Virus record (IMG/VR): IMGVR_UViG_3300009788_000093
Coordinates: 1-64,000 of that record
Strand: one strand, 5' to 3'
Length of the DNA: 64,000 nt
Source: a virus
The stretch's first letter is position 1, and the number at the start of each line of letters is the position of its first letter. A program made the position numbers and the translations under genes. Positions 14,808-21,447 of this stretch are shown in pieces. The notes beneath the pieces were generated by a model that was not told where the DNA came from, ran no database searches, and saw nothing but the letters and a program-made list of their open reading frames with translations.

Positions 14808-15160
14808 AGCTTGAATTAGTCCAAGAGTTAAAGGAATTGGGGTACCCGCAGGAAACAGAAAAGAATTGGTATTTTGTTGATGGCGAAGTATGGGCCGAGG
14901 TTCCAGAAGGGTATTATGAGGCTTGTGAATATACCGATTGGATAGCAGCGCCATCTTTAGAAGAACTCATTGAGGAACTTGGGGATAAGTTTGAGAGGCT
15001 ATTGAGGTATGATGATAGGCTTGAAGGCTTATTTCAAGCATGGACGACTACCGAAGAAACCGCTAAATTACCGAAAGGAAAATGGCGAGGATGGGGCAAC
15101 ACCCCAACGGAAGCAGTAGCCAAACTATGGATAGAACTACGGAAGGGAGGGTGCATTTAA
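14804..15160 (+). CDS. Paralogue family A protein, 118 aa
   Basis: ATGA overlap with the previous gene. MKLELVQELKELGYPQE at the start and TPTEAVAKLWIELRKG at the end match the framing of the gene at 5115 (MKLELAKRLKEAGY...SPAEALAELWIAI). The middle is acidic and aromatic (WYFVDGEVWAEVPEGYYEAC). Function unknown. Confidence 0.65.
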   Translation: MKLELVQELKELGYPQETEKNWYFVDGEVWAEVPEGYYEACEYTDWIAAPSLEELIEELGDKFERLLRYDDRLEGLFQAWTTTEETAKLPKGKWRGWGNTPTEAVAKLWIELRKGGCI

Positions 15161-15429
15161 TGGACGATACAAGAAAAGCTTGGACAGGCGTAAGCATAAG
15201 CACGGAAATGAAGCTATCCGGGGATGAACGTATAAGCGTTCCCGAGGAGTCGCAAGAGCCCTTAGTTGAGCATTTAAAAGAACCGTTTATGGCTGCATTC
15301 GCTCAAGCCTACAAAGAGGTGGGCAAGACGGTAAAAGAGGGTAAGATCCCTAATCGCATTGAGATGGTTATAACCCTTGATATGAAAGAGGTTGAAGGGG
15401 GGAGTACAGGTGCTGCCCGATTCCACTGA
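15160..15429 (+). CDS. Hypothetical protein, 89 aa
   Basis: ATG 15160 overlaps the previous stop (TAATG) behind GGAAGGGAGG. It is soluble and acidic, with a beta-strand-like C-terminal RIEMVITLDMKEV. No family recognised. Confidence 0.6.
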   Translation: MDDTRKAWTGVSISTEMKLSGDERISVPEESQEPLVEHLKEPFMAAFAQAYKEVGKTVKEGKIPNRIEMVITLDMKEVEGGSTGAARFH

Positions 15430-15880
15430 GCCGGAACGTACCGGCCTAGAAAAGCTTATTGACTCTCAGAAAGCCTTAGAACACGTAGCAGCCCACGGTT
15501 GGTCTAAGCCGAAAGGTGAAAAGCTATTCAGCGCTAAGGTAAAGCAGGATAGCTCTAAGACTAATCATGATCCTGATGCAGTCGCTAGGCTAGATATGTT
15601 TTACGATAAGGCATTAGCCTTGATTGCTGAGTATGGTAATGATTTTCCTGATGCCCCTATATATTGGCAGGGGCTTTATGAATACTTCGAAGAAAACGAT
15701 GACCAAAAGAATTTACGCAAACTAGATAAGAAGCTGACGGAGATAGCTGACGATATAAATGGCTGGCTTATAGACCGGCAAATACAAGTATTAGGCTGCA
15801 CCCCTCCGGACGATTGCCATACGATAGATAGAGTATGCGGCCATAACACCGTAAGGGGATGTACATTAAAAAGGAAATAA
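15410..15880 (+). CDS. Hypothetical protein, 156 aa
   Basis: The GTG at 15410 is preferred because AAGGGGGGAG lies 6 nt upstream. Charged, helical middle; the C-terminus is Cys/His-rich (GCTPPDDCHTIDRVCGHN...GCTLKRK), probably a small metal or disulfide site. Function unknown. Confidence 0.6.
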   Translation: MLPDSTEPERTGLEKLIDSQKALEHVAAHGWSKPKGEKLFSAKVKQDSSKTNHDPDAVARLDMFYDKALALIAEYGNDFPDAPIYWQGLYEYFEENDDQKNLRKLDKKLTEIADDINGWLIDRQIQVLGCTPPDDCHTIDRVCGHNTVRGCTLKRK

Positions 15881-15895
15881 ATATTTTACCTTTAT

Positions 15896-16321
15896 GTGCG
15901 AATAAGGTTATACTCAAGCTGTTGGGGTGTTTACCTACCCTTAAAACTCATGGCTAATGCTAATGTGGGCGAAATAAGAATGGCCTATCGTAATCCAAAT
16001 AATAATTTCTTGAATATTGATGCGGAGATTTATGTTGATGGGGAATGGTTGCGATTAGAGCCTTACGAGCCTAAGCCCAAAGACGCTCAATACTACAAAA
16101 CTCACTGCGGTCCATGGTTGGCTACTATGCAAGTAGATATGGGTTCAGGCGATTACTACTATTGGGTAGAGGGTAATTTAGTTAGTATGATGAAGTCTGA
16201 GTGCGCAATACAGAATCTTTATAATCGGCAACCGGGCGAAGAAGGTGAACTTTCCATATTCAAGAAACACCGTCAATGGCTTATGGACGAATACGGGATA
16301 AGTTGCGCTAAGTACGTTTAA
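15896..16321 (+). CDS. Hypothetical protein, 141 aa (start uncertain)
   Basis: The frame is open from GTG 15896, but no good ribosome site precedes it; ATG 15950 (MANANVGEIRM) is an alternative. The protein is soluble and beta-rich, with many Tyr/Trp and some Cys. No family recognised. Confidence 0.5.
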   Translation: MRIRLYSSCWGVYLPLKLMANANVGEIRMAYRNPNNNFLNIDAEIYVDGEWLRLEPYEPKPKDAQYYKTHCGPWLATMQVDMGSGDYYYWVEGNLVSMMKSECAIQNLYNRQPGEEGELSIFKKHRQWLMDEYGISCAKYV

Positions 16322-16349
16322 GCTTTTGGGGTTGGGGTATAGATATTAT

Positions 16350-16592
16350 ATGAGTGATAAAGTAAAAATAATCTACTTCCGAGAAAACTTTTTGCAATCA
16401 GTGCTTGCTGACTTAGCTACGTTTATAATCATGGGCGCAAGCATCACCTTGAACGAACTATTTGTGGGCTCAAAATTTCTTAATGGCTTAATAGTGGTTA
16501 TGCTTATTCTATTTATCATCACGAAAACTAATGATAAGAAGCATACGTTCTACAGTAAAGAAGACTTCCTAAAATACTTGGATGAAGAATGA
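16350..16592 (+). CDS. Small membrane protein, 80 aa
   Basis: ATG 16350, with GGGGTTGGGGT upstream. Two hydrophobic helices lie at about residues 16-34 and 39-59, with a charged C-terminus (TNDKKHTFYSKEDFLKYLDEE). Function unknown. Confidence 0.55.
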   Translation: MSDKVKIIYFRENFLQSVLADLATFIIMGASITLNELFVGSKFLNGLIVVMLILFIITKTNDKKHTFYSKEDFLKYLDEE

Positions 16593-16861
16593 GTAAGCCA
16601 GTACCGACTGGAGAAGTCATATGCGGGGGTTGTAAGTGGGCTAGGCCGGATGGTTGCCATTTACATTTCGCTAAGATGACTAATCAAGAAGTGGCTGACG
16701 TAGTGTTTGATGGAGACCTTGAAAAAGTTCGCACTTATACTTATGGGGGTTTAGCTTATTACAATACAGGCTCTGACCCCGCGCAAGCACAAGCGCTTAA
16801 TGGCACAGGTCGATGCGGACACTACCAACGTCCTTGGTGGAAGGTGCTTACATGTACTTAG
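16589..16861 (+). CDS. Cys-rich zinc protein, paralogue of 17813 gene (90 aa)
   Basis: ATGA overlap. CGGCKWARPDGCHLHF, then MTNQEVADVVFDGDLEK, a Tyr-rich segment and GRCGHYQRP closely parallel the gene at 17813 (CGNCDHMDIKGCMLNY, MSDQEVANVRFDGDVEK, GDCGHFKNR). The four Cys and His suggest one zinc site. Function unknown. Confidence 0.65.
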   Translation: MSKPVPTGEVICGGCKWARPDGCHLHFAKMTNQEVADVVFDGDLEKVRTYTYGGLAYYNTGSDPAQAQALNGTGRCGHYQRPWWKVLTCT

Positions 16862-16980
16862 CAGACGCCTGGTTAGTAGAAGCCACTGAAACAGTGACTA
16901 ACACCAATATTAATATTGGCCTTCCTTGGTGGGGTTGGTTAATTGTCATAGCGGTTATAATTGGTTTCTTTAGTGATTAA
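16852..16980 (+). CDS. Single-pass membrane miniprotein, 42 aa
   Basis: ATG inside the end of the previous gene, behind TGGTGGAAGG. The N-terminal half is polar and Thr/Asn-rich. Residues about 24-41 form one hydrophobic helix. It ends in a TAATG overlap with the next gene. Function unknown. Confidence 0.5.
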   Translation: MYLADAWLVEATETVTNTNINIGLPWWGWLIVIAVIIGFFSD

Positions 16981-17198
16981 TGGCTAGGCAACGAGTATGC
17001 GATATATGTGGCGATTCCGGTCAAATAGTGACATTTAAGTTAAGGCGTAAATGGCGACTTATAAAATGGTTTCATATTATGGATTTACCGGGCGCAGATA
17101 TGCGAAATTGGAAAAAGCAAGATATTTGCGATAAGTGTATGAATGGGATCTTAGAGGGAATTGGCCAAAAACTAACGAGGCGGTGGCCTGCCAATTAA
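16980..17198 (+). CDS. Zinc-finger miniprotein, 72 aa
   Basis: TAATG overlap. CDICGDSG and CDKCMNG knuckles about 40 residues apart, with a basic region between, form a treble-clef-like or zinc-ribbon arrangement. Function unknown. Confidence 0.6.
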   Translation: MARQRVCDICGDSGQIVTFKLRRKWRLIKWFHIMDLPGADMRNWKKQDICDKCMNGILEGIGQKLTRRWPAN

Positions 17199-17547
17199 AT
17201 TAAATATTTGCTCTGCCTGTAATGGAAGCGGTCGGAAGATAGTAGATACTGTTTGCTCCGCCTGCAACGGCACCGGGAAGAAGGCAGAGGAACGAAAAGA
17301 GAGGTTAGTTGGGGCAGCCAGGGGGCCACTTAATCCTATCCCGCCAGGTTTAGCCGATACTTCGGTAGTAATAAACTGTTGCTGGGTGTGTGAGTATAGG
17401 CAAGGGATATGGAGCGCAACACATCCTGATCAACAAAAGTGTTTGAAACAGCATTTTATATATGGTGAGTATCAAGCAGGAAGCATCAACCTGTTTAAGC
17501 TGAACTGTAAATCTGACTTCCAACTAAAAAAGGAGCTGGCCGGGTGA
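17194..17547 (+). CDS. DnaJ-type zinc-finger protein with ATT start, 117 aa
   Basis: This frame has no ATG, GTG or TTG at its beginning. It opens at ATT 17194, which overlaps the previous TAA stop, with GAGGCGGTGG 8-10 nt upstream. Two CxxCxGxG repeats (CSACNGSG, CSACNGTG) are the hallmark of the DnaJ central zinc domain, which binds zinc and helps hold unfolded substrates. A further CCWVC lies mid-protein. No J-domain is present. An adaptor-like zinc protein is the safest reading. Confidence 0.6.
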   Translation: MKLNICSACNGSGRKIVDTVCSACNGTGKKAEERKERLVGAARGPLNPIPPGLADTSVVINCCWVCEYRQGIWSATHPDQQKCLKQHFIYGEYQAGSINLFKLNCKSDFQLKKELAG

Positions 17548-17630
17548 GCTTCATTAAGGTATTTCTCTTCGGGTTCTCCCTCGGCGTTATAACCTTAGGC
17601 GTATATTTATCTTGGGTGGGCGCAATTTGA
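17544..17630 (+). CDS. Single-pass membrane miniprotein, 28 aa
   Basis: GTGA overlap with the zinc-finger gene, behind AAAAAGGAGCTGG. Nearly the whole sequence is one hydrophobic helix. Its stop overlaps the next TTG. Function unknown. Confidence 0.45.
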   Translation: MSFIKVFLFGFSLGVITLGVYLSWVGAI

Positions 17631-17788
17631 GCATGCGGCTAAAGTTAACAAGAGTATATTCAGGGAAACCACCATATAACAAACGATACATAAATCCTCG
17701 GGAACCGACTAAGGGGTCGACGAAGCGACTTTTAGAGTGGTATGAGTCGAAGATGTCTTTTGACTCTCCGAAGGAGCTGGCCCGGTAA
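17627..17788 (+). CDS. Small basic protein, 53 aa
   Basis: TTGA overlap, with GGGTGGGCG upstream. The N-terminal two-thirds are Lys/Arg/Pro-rich (MRLKLTRVYSGKPPYNKR), with a helical end (SPKELAR). The tail resembles the C-terminus of the 17194 protein (KKELAG). Function unknown. Confidence 0.5.
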   Translation: MSMRLKLTRVYSGKPPYNKRYINPREPTKGSTKRLLEWYESKMSFDSPKELAR

Positions 17789-17812
17789 GCCGGGAAATGA
17801 TGGGGGAAATAA

Positions 17813-18124
17813 ATGCCTGATAAGGTTATGTGTGGCAACTGTGATCACATGGATATCAAGGGTTGCATGTTAAATTATAGTGAAATGAGTGACCAAGAAG
17901 TTGCCAACGTAAGGTTTGATGGGGATGTCGAAAAACTCTATACTTTTGCCTATCGGGGCTTAGATTATCATTATTCTGGAGAGCCTAGTCAAGAAGAAAC
18001 ACTCAATAAAAATGGTGATTGCGGCCATTTCAAAAATAGAAGACGATATAAAATAACAAAATCGCCGGAACCAAAGAAACCGAAGAAGAGTTTTTGGGAT
18101 TGGGTTAATAGCTTTAATGCCTAA
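17813..18124 (+). CDS. Cys-rich zinc protein, paralogue of 16589 gene (103 aa)
   Basis: ATG with GGGGGAAA upstream. It shares the CxxC, QEVA.V.FDGD.EK and CGH blocks with the gene at 16589 and adds a Lys/Pro linker and a FWDWVNSF tail. Function unknown. Confidence 0.65.
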   Translation: MPDKVMCGNCDHMDIKGCMLNYSEMSDQEVANVRFDGDVEKLYTFAYRGLDYHYSGEPSQEETLNKNGDCGHFKNRRRYKITKSPEPKKPKKSFWDWVNSFNA

Positions 18125-18545
18125 CTCATACAACCATGACGACGGTTGCCCGATATGCGGCGCTAAGGAATGTGAGCGCGGTAGTGATATCAATTGTGAC
18201 ATTTGCCACACTAAATGTTGTCACCCCAATAAAAAGGAATGGCATTGGACTCAGGGTGAACTAGATAGGGCTGAGCGGGAAGCTGAAGAAGTAGCTAAAT
18301 TCTTTGAGCCAGCAATAATGACCGAGCAAAGTCAAGCCATAACGATAGATGAAGCTTTTGAAATGGTTGAAGGTTTATTACTAGGGGGTGGGAATATGGC
18401 TGAAGCATATTGTATGAAGTGTAAGGAAAAGCGTGAGATTCAGGATCCCGAGGACGTGGTTATGAAGAACGGGCGTAACGCAACAAGGGGTGTTTGCGCG
18501 ATTTGCGGCACTGCGGTTTTTAAGATAAATAAGAAAACAGATTAA
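18117..18545 (+). CDS. DUF5679-containing zinc protein, 142 aa
   Basis: ATG overlapping the previous stop. The N-terminal region has CPICGAKEC and CDICHTKCCH zinc knuckles. The C-terminal 49 residues read AYCMKCKEKREI, VVMKNGR and GVCAICGTAVFKI, the DUF5679 pattern (two CxxC around MKNGR). A nested ATG at 18396 behind CTAGGGGGTGGG could produce the DUF5679 domain alone. The family has no known function. Confidence 0.75.
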   Translation: MPNSYNHDDGCPICGAKECERGSDINCDICHTKCCHPNKKEWHWTQGELDRAEREAEEVAKFFEPAIMTEQSQAITIDEAFEMVEGLLLGGGNMAEAYCMKCKEKREIQDPEDVVMKNGRNATRGVCAICGTAVFKINKKTD

Positions 18546-18548
18546 GCT

Positions 18549-18660
18549 TCACCCCGGCGTAAGTTAATTGTAATGTAAACACATAGCACCCTGGCGGGTG
18601 CTCGTTAAAGGTTTTGCTACCTAGCATTTTGGTTACTTGCCCACAACAGCCGGGGTGATA
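18549..18660 (+). ncRNA. Structured intergenic RNA
   Basis: TCACCCCGGC (about 18549-18558) pairs perfectly with GCCGGGGTGA (about 18651-18660), enclosing a hairpin AGCACCC/GGGTGCT near 18586-18603. No gene lies here. It sits at the boundary between the small-gene arm and the RNA region. Terminator, processing site or independent RNA cannot be told apart by eye. Confidence 0.4.
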
Positions 18661-18851
18661 AACAAATTCTACGAATTAGGTTTAGGATTGATTCGTTCGG
18701 GTATAAATTAAATAGCCACCGGAAAGGCAAATGTAACCGATTGGTGTTGGGGGCAGACTGATTCGGGGCTGACTGAGAGCGGCGGGAAATTCAAAAATTG
18801 CTTTGCTTCTTCTCCTGCTGGACGGGACAACCATCGCCGCCGCTCTCGCTC
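18661..18851 (+). other. Non-coding stretch with long stem-loop
   Basis: No gene is seen. GAGAGCGGCGG near 18775-18785 pairs with CCGCCGCTCTC near 18836-18846, directly 5' of the tmRNA-like element. This leaves a loop of about 50 nt. Confidence 0.4.
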
Positions 18852-18930
18852 GGGGATAGATTTGGTATCGACGGGAGTTAAGGCCAACAATGGCAGCGTC
18901 CGGACGTGGGTTCGAATCCCGCTATCTCCA
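18852..18930 (+). ncRNA. tmRNA-like RNA reduced to the tRNA-like domain
   Basis: The 5' end GGGGATAGATTTGGTATCGA followed by CGGG matches the conserved tmRNA 5' end (GGGGxTGATTxTGGATTCGACGGG). The 3' part CGGACGTGGGTTCGAATCCC matches the tmRNA 3' end (CGGACGCGGGTTC...CTCCCGC). GGGGATA pairs with TATCTCC and the T arm is intact. Only about 26 nt connect the halves, folding as GACG/CGTC and GCCA/TGGC. A real tmRNA has about 300 nt there with the tag frame and pseudoknots. This is therefore tag-less, 79 nt long. It could be a ribosome-binding decoy or a degenerate tmRNA; it is not circularly permuted. Confidence 0.65.
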
Positions 18931-19168
18931 CTGACCTGGTGAGGAACAGTGAAAAGGTATGGACGAGTAGCTGTTAGGGAGCGACTGATGGCCTCAGTCG
19001 CCAGAGAGCATGGGGTAGCTGAGCCGTCCATGCGGTGAATATAGCTATTGGGTAATCAGGTCTTAATATCCCCAATTGGCTGAAGAGCTTACAGGAGGGG
19101 GTGGACGTTTTCTAGGTAACTAGGGAATAACACACTTTATACGAATTAAAATAGGAAAGTACGAGGTA
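18931..19168 (+). other. Structured non-coding spacer
   Basis: No gene is seen. ATGGACG (about 18959-18965) pairs with CGTCCAT (about 19025-19031) around a hairpin GCGACTGA/TCAGTCGC. The remainder is AT-rich with no recognisable element. It separates two tRNA-like elements. Confidence 0.4.
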
Positions 19169-19235
19169 GGCATCGCTTGTCAGTTGAGGTGAAACTGTCG
19201 ATTTTAAGGAGCGGGTTCAGTTCCCGTCGGTGCCA
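19169..19235 (+). ncRNA. Non-cloverleaf tRNA-like element
   Basis: The acceptor GGCATCG/CGGTGCC (7 bp, one wobble) and T arm GCGGG-TTCAGTT-CCCGT are intact. The 35 nt between form one hairpin CAGTT/AACTG with a 7-nt loop lacking U33, plus an unpaired segment, so no D plus anticodon cloverleaf can be drawn. It may be a decayed tRNA or a tRNA-like structure, like the element at 111-163. Confidence 0.5.
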
Positions 19236-19344
19236 CGAATTCTAGTGAGGCGTGAGCGTGAAGGCTAAGCGCAGTAATGGGGGATGGTATGGCTCAGGCA
19301 TGCTACAACTTGAGAAGGAAAGAGCCAGGTAGCTAGGATTTTAA

Positions 19345-19417
19345 TGCGAAGTAGCTCTAGCGGTAGAGCAGGGGCTTGAAGAGCCTTGTGACGCTGGTTC
19401 GATTCCAGCCTTCGCAG
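19345..19417 (+). tRNA. tRNA-Phe(GAA)
   Basis: Full cloverleaf: acceptor TGCGAAG/CTTCGCA, D arm GCTC/GAGC, anticodon loop TTGAAGA, T arm GCTGG/CCAGC. No CCA is encoded, as in all tRNAs of this cluster. First canonical tRNA of the array. Confidence 0.92.
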
Positions 19418-19598
19418 CAACGGCTCAGCTGCAAACTGATGAGGCTGAACAAGGCCAATAATGCAGGAGCCGATGGTTGCCCAGACCTTGGCAGACTGGA
19501 GGGAAAGCGCAAGCAGTGAGCGTTAGTAACCAGCGAGCCGAAACTGGGAACCCATTCGGGAGAGCGAGTAAGGACAGCTCTATAAAAACAGTCCCTTT
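19418..19598 (+). other. Structured spacer between tRNA-Phe and tRNA-Thr
   Basis: 181 nt without a gene. It contains several pairable blocks, for example CGGCTC 19421-19426 with GAGCCG 19467-19472. A CTGATGAG word resembles a hammerhead core, but the required GAA after stem II is missing. Confidence 0.35.
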
Positions 19599-19673
19599 GC
19601 TACCGTAGCTCAATTTGGCTAGAGCAGCTGCCTTGTAAGCAGCAGGTTACAGGTTCGAGTCCTGTGGGTAGCT
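19599..19673 (+). tRNA. tRNA-Thr(TGT)
   Basis: Acceptor GCTACCG/GGGTAGC (last pair G-G mismatched), anticodon stem GCTGC/GCAGC with loop CTTGTAA, T arm ACAGG/CCTGT. The next gene starts 3 nt downstream. Confidence 0.92.
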
Positions 19674-19675
19674 CT

Positions 19676-19921
19676 ATGAGAATGACAGCATTAAGAAGAG
19701 GGGACGTTGTCCAGCTTAACCCTAATAAGGTTGAGAATTTAGCTTTCTCAGCTTGCTTCATGGTGATAACTGATCCTAAACCGTGGGGCGCTCAAGGGTA
19801 TGTTCAAGACATAGGAACTAGCAGTCAACCAGGTGGCATAGCATATTATCGAGCAAAATGGGAAGAAATGGAGCTTATAGGTAGCGCTGAGTGGACGGTA
19901 GGCGAGGCTGAGGCTATATGA
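19676..19921 (+). CDS. Hypothetical protein, 81 aa
   Basis: ATG 19676 lies immediately after tRNA-Thr, so it is leaderless relative to the processed tRNA; ATG 19682 is an alternative start. The protein is small and beta-rich (MTALRRGDVVQLNP...MVITDPKPWGAQGYVQ), like SH3-type folds. No family recognised. Confidence 0.6.
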   Translation: MRMTALRRGDVVQLNPNKVENLAFSACFMVITDPKPWGAQGYVQDIGTSSQPGGIAYYRAKWEEMELIGSAEWTVGEAEAI

Positions 19922-20133
19922 ATAGTCAATTAGGTAGAACATACGAGCTTATTGCACGTGATGATAGATTAAAGCGTTATTTAGCTCACATTGAAACGCT
20001 ACGAGACCCTATATTTGCGGTTCAACTTGAGGGCATCGTCAAACACTTCGACTTGGACGTTTCTGAGTGCAGGACGAAAGCATCATGTTCTAAGTGTGAA
20101 CGTCGCGAACGTTGCGCAGGTAAAGTAGCATGA
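19918..20133 (+). CDS. Cys-rich small protein, 71 aa
   Basis: ATGA overlap with the previous gene. A helical N-terminus is followed by CRTKASCSKCERRERCAG, four Cys in 15 residues, probably a zinc knuckle. Function unknown. Confidence 0.6.
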   Translation: MNSQLGRTYELIARDDRLKRYLAHIETLRDPIFAVQLEGIVKHFDLDVSECRTKASCSKCERRERCAGKVA

Positions 20134-20144
20134 GGAGGTGAGGC

Positions 20145-20306
20145 ATGTTTAACGAAACACCAGCATTAATTGGTTTAGCTGTTTTGTCTACGGGTATATT
20201 TATGATGTTAATGGCAGCGATAAATGGTCAATATAAAAAAGCGGGGAGCAGCATTAATGGGGGCAACGCAAAAGAGAAAGCCGAAGATAGCGACAACCGG
20301 GCTTAG
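20145..20306 (+). CDS. Single-pass membrane protein, 53 aa
   Basis: ATG behind TGAGGAGGTGAGG, one of the best ribosome sites of the region. Residues about 6-26 form a membrane helix, followed by a polar Lys/Asp/Asn tail. It overlaps the next gene by 50 nt in another frame. Function unknown. Confidence 0.55.
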   Translation: MFNETPALIGLAVLSTGIFMMLMAAINGQYKKAGSSINGGNAKEKAEDSDNRA

Positions 20307-20562
20307 CGAGGAAGTAGTTAAGCCAACGACCAAGGTTACAGTGCCAGACGTGACTAAGGCTATTAAAAAAACTGATGCCGCACTAGCCAAGGTAGATAAC
20401 GTCAAGAAGACGGTTAAGCGTCGAGTTTATAAGAATAAGAGAATAAAAGTTTGTAGCACTTGTGGCAAAGAGGGTTGTGAGTGGCCAGACCGGGCGGGGA
20501 GTAATTACTGGGTATACAAAATAGTCAAAACTTGGTCATTAGAAGATGTAGAGGGGGATTAG
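20257..20562 (+). CDS. Basic protein with C-terminal CxxC, 101 aa
   Basis: The ATG at 20257 is supported by GCGGGGAGCAGC upstream, despite the 50-nt overlap. The N-terminal 60 residues are Lys/Thr/Val-rich and resemble a disordered nucleic-acid-binding tail. The C-terminus has CSTCGKEGCEW. Function unknown. Confidence 0.55.
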   Translation: MGATQKRKPKIATTGLSEEVVKPTTKVTVPDVTKAIKKTDAALAKVDNVKKTVKRRVYKNKRIKVCSTCGKEGCEWPDRAGSNYWVYKIVKTWSLEDVEGD

Positions 20563-20697
20563 ATGCTAGTCGGATTTGTTATGGGTTTCTTTGTATTTGC
20601 CTTAATTGTCATAGTGGCGCTTATGGTTTTTGAGAAATCTAAAATAAAAACAAATGAAACGAAGCACATCAAATATGAAGCTGATAACCGAGAATAG
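20563..20697 (+). CDS. Single-pass membrane protein, 44 aa
   Basis: ATG directly after the previous stop, with GAGGGGGAT upstream. Residues about 2-23 form a membrane helix followed by a charged tail. Function unknown. Confidence 0.55.
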   Translation: MLVGFVMGFFVFALIVIVALMVFEKSKIKTNETKHIKYEADNRE

Positions 20698-21091
20698 AGA
20701 TAAACTCTACATCAAGCAAGCAGTAGCTATGAGCATGCTTGAGGAGGCGATACGTGTATTCCCTAGAGAGGCTTGTGGTATGCTAGGCGGGTCACGGCGT
20801 AGGGTCGCTAAAGTATATCCTACAAAGAACCTGGAAAAGGGTAACATGACTTACGAAGTTGACCCGGTTGAGGCGTTTAACGTTATCAAGCAAATGCGTG
20901 AAGAGGGTAATGAGCTTATTGCTAGTTGGCACTCACACCCAATGAGTGAAGCTTACCCCTCAATGATAGATACGGCTAAAGCAGTTGACGCTGGCCTCGT
21001 TTACGTGATCGTATCCTTATCTGATATCGATATAAGGGCATACTATATTGAAGGCGATTGGATCAAGGAACTTGAAGTTATTATTGAATAA
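20654..21091 (+). CDS. JAMM/MPN metalloprotease (Mov34/M67 family)
   Basis: The JAMM motif is complete: Glu in FPREACGMLGG (about residue 38), then H-S-H-P in ASWHSHPMSEAYPSMIDTAK with the following Ser and Asp. Zinc isopeptidases of this family remove ubiquitin-like modifiers or sulfur-carrier tails. Phage versions are usually fused to tail protein K/NlpC, whereas this 145-aa copy stands alone, far from the tail genes. Start ATG 20654, or 20678 (MKLITENRD), which trims 8 residues; both overlap the previous gene. No ubiquitin-like partner is seen in the window. Confidence 0.85.
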   Translation: MKRSTSNMKLITENRDKLYIKQAVAMSMLEEAIRVFPREACGMLGGSRRRVAKVYPTKNLEKGNMTYEVDPVEAFNVIKQMREEGNELIASWHSHPMSEAYPSMIDTAKAVDAGLVYVIVSLSDIDIRAYYIEGDWIKELEVIIE

Positions 21092-21128
21092 AGGTTTATT
21101 ATTGGGGATAGCGGGGTAAGAACTACCT

Positions 21129-21365
21129 ATGTTAATACTTTTGAGAATCTCTTTAAGTTTATTTTTAGGTGGCGGAGCAGCGTTGACGTTAGCGGCTGCC
21201 CTTCAAGGAGAGCGTATTGTTGGCGCAATAGGTTGCCTGATAATCGTCCTCGCAAGTGGCTTCATATATATTGGCGAACTAGTCAAAGAACACCAGAAGT
21301 GGTTGGCCATTAGCCGTGAAAAAGAACTTACCAATTGGAAGAACGAATTACGTGGGCGATTATGA
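21129..21365 (+). CDS. Two-pass small membrane protein, 78 aa
   Basis: ATG behind TAGCGGGGTAAG. Hydrophobic helices at about residues 2-23 and 30-51 are followed by a charged, coiled-coil-like tail ending KNELRGRL. It ends 9 nt before tRNA-Ala. Function unknown. Confidence 0.6.
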   Translation: MLILLRISLSLFLGGGAALTLAAALQGERIVGAIGCLIIVLASGFIYIGELVKEHQKWLAISREKELTNWKNELRGRL

Positions 21366-21374
21366 AATCAGTAA

Positions 21375-21447
21375 GGGTGTATAGCTCAATTGGGAGAGCA
21401 GTGGCTTTGCAAGCCAAAGGTTGTAGGTTCAAGTCCTATTACATCCA
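21375..21447 (+). tRNA. tRNA-Ala(TGC)
   Basis: Acceptor GGGTGTA/TACATCC, D arm GCTC/GAGC, anticodon loop TTTGCAA, T arm GTAGG/CCTAT. Start of the main tRNA run. Confidence 0.92.

Noticed and set aside
19434-19465. Hammerhead-like CTGATGAG followed by a GGC/GCC stem
   Set aside because: The required GAA after stem II is absent (AATAATGC instead) and no cleavage triplet arrangement fits.
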